Below are positions 63,361 through 64,000 of a stretch of DNA of 64,000 nucleotides, one piece after another. This DNA is from Bacteroides sp. M10. GTDB taxonomy: Bacteria > Bacteroidota > Bacteroidia > Bacteroidales > Bacteroidaceae. How positions within the stretch are numbered: position 1 is the first letter of the stretch; each line of letters begins with the position of its first letter. The notes under the pieces are model-generated. The model saw only the letters and a program-made list of their open reading frames with translations. It had not been told where the DNA came from and did not search any database. The position numbers and the translations under genes were made by a program. The stretch spans positions 2,872,501 to 2,936,500 of the forward strand of contig NZ_CP060488.1 of assembly GCF_014334015.1 (NCBI RefSeq), in the 5' to 3' direction.

Positions 63361-64000
63361 TTATTCTTGTAGTGATGCTGCAATCAGAGGAATGCAGACA
63401 GTAAACTCTTTATCTTCTGTTATTTGTATGTCCCGTTTAAACAAGAGCCTGTATCGTTTGGCAAGGTTGGCTAGTCCGATGCCCGTTCCGGGAGTTGCAG
63501 TCCATTTGGGTTGAATGTCGTTACTGACGGATAAATTGCCATTATCGTCCGTTGTGATATGGATGGTCAGAGGCTTTCGGTTACTGATCTCGTTGTGCTT
63601 TACTGCATTTTCAATCAGTACTTGCACTGCCATTGGAGGAAGGAGATGTTCTTCGTATGCATTGTTTATCTGTATGTCGAATTGCAGATTGTTCTCAAAA
63701 CGCATCTTTAACAGAAATATGTAAGCAGAAGCAAATTCCATTTCTTCCCGGAGGCTGACACTTTGTGACTCATTGCTTTGTAAAGTATATCTTAGTACCC
63801 GGGAGAGTTCCTGGATGTAATCCTGGGCTTTATCCTGATTTTCGCGTACCAGTGAACGCAGTGTATTCAGCGAATTGAACAGCATATGTGGATTAAGCTG
63901 ATTTTTCAGGACTTCATATTGATTGCGAATATTTTCCGCCTGAAGCTGTTCATTTTCAATAAGTACCTGTTGTTGCCGATATATCAGGTGAATAATGCAA
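63361..64000 (-). CDS. LytS-type sensor histidine kinase, 3' part (runs off the window)
   Basis: The reading frame continues past the window end; about 213 C-terminal residues are visible. A coiled-coil (RQQQVLIENEQLQAEN) leads into the His_kinase motif KNQLNPHMLFNSLNTLRSL with the phospho-His. The HATPase part has an N-box (VLIENAVKHNE) and a G-box (GTGIGLANLAKR). The N-terminal membrane sensor lies outside. It phosphorylates the adjacent LytTR regulator. Confidence 0.92.
   Translation of the reverse strand, partial: CIIHLIYRQQQVLIENEQLQAENIRNQYEVLKNQLNPHMLFNSLNTLRSLVRENQDKAQDYIQELSRVLRYTLQSNESQSVSLREEMEFASAYIFLLKMRFENNLQFDIQINNAYEEHLLPPMAVQVLIENAVKHNEISNRKPLTIHITTDDNGNLSVSNDIQPKWTATPGTGIGLANLAKRYRLLFKRDIQITEDKEFTVCIPLIAASLQE

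Overview
The window looks like a chromosome segment of a gut Bacteroides, close to the B. thetaiotaomicron group. The evidence is two SusC/SusD pairs, a hybrid two-component regulator fused to an AraC domain, GH92 and GH97 glycosidases, Bacteroidetes-type promoters (TAnnTTTG -7 box), few Shine-Dalgarno sites, and the gene order tsaC - CLC - fmt - rpe - comEC - DHH phosphoesterase - DUF4827 - glmM. No rRNA, tRNA, transposase or CRISPR array was seen.

Region 1 (about 1.4-25.8 kb, minus strand) is a long, tightly packed biosynthetic operon of the aryl-polyene type. Transcription appears to start near 25.2 kb. In order it encodes an aromatic amino acid ammonia-lyase, ketoreductase, ketosynthase, acyl carrier protein, LpxL-like acyltransferase, O-methyltransferase, hotdog dehydratase, thioesterase, a ketosynthase with an extra C-terminal ketosynthase-like domain, a second ACP, a ketosynthase plus a Cys-less chain-length-factor-like partner, a polysaccharide deacetylase, a DUF1016/PDDEXK nuclease that looks foreign, a LolA-like carrier, a DUF3261-like lipoprotein, a second dehydratase, a GT2-DUF2062 protein, a giant MMPL exporter fused to PlsC and methyltransferase domains, a CrtI-like oxidoreductase, a C45 Ntn-hydrolase and a PaaK-like AMP ligase. 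Many junctions are ATGA overlaps. Together they suggest an aromatic starter acid extended to a polyene, esterified to a lipid and exported to the outer membrane. A separate thioesterase (25.4-25.8 kb) has its own promoter. Two secreted proteins (0-1.4 kb) form a distal unit with their own promoter.

Region 2 (26.3-31.0 kb, plus) is an isolated SusC/SusD pair with no enzyme or regulator beside it and TGTGGAA repeats upstream.

Region 3 (31.2-40.8 kb, plus) is conserved housekeeping sequence ending in a strong terminator after glmM.

Region 4 (40.9-42.4 kb) has no intact gene. It holds a degenerate 21-bp repeat field, a strongly structured RNA that resembles 6S RNA, and the decayed 5' part of a regulator paralogous to the next gene.

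Region 5 (42.4-62.5 kb, plus) is a polysaccharide utilisation locus aimed at mannose-rich glycans, probably N-glycans or mannoproteins. It has a hybrid regulator with a degenerate kinase core, SusC/SusD, three GH92 enzymes (one with Gln in place of the catalytic-acid Glu, one fused to a GH43-like domain), a basic-secretory-protein metallopeptidase, and a GH97. The susC and the first GH92 gene share a pair of TTGTrCTCT direct repeats, spaced exactly 55 bp apart and ending the same distance from the start codon. This is the best candidate for the regulator's operator.

Region 6 (62.5-64.0 kb, minus) is a LytTR response regulator and the 3' part of its LytS-type sensor kinase, which runs off the window.
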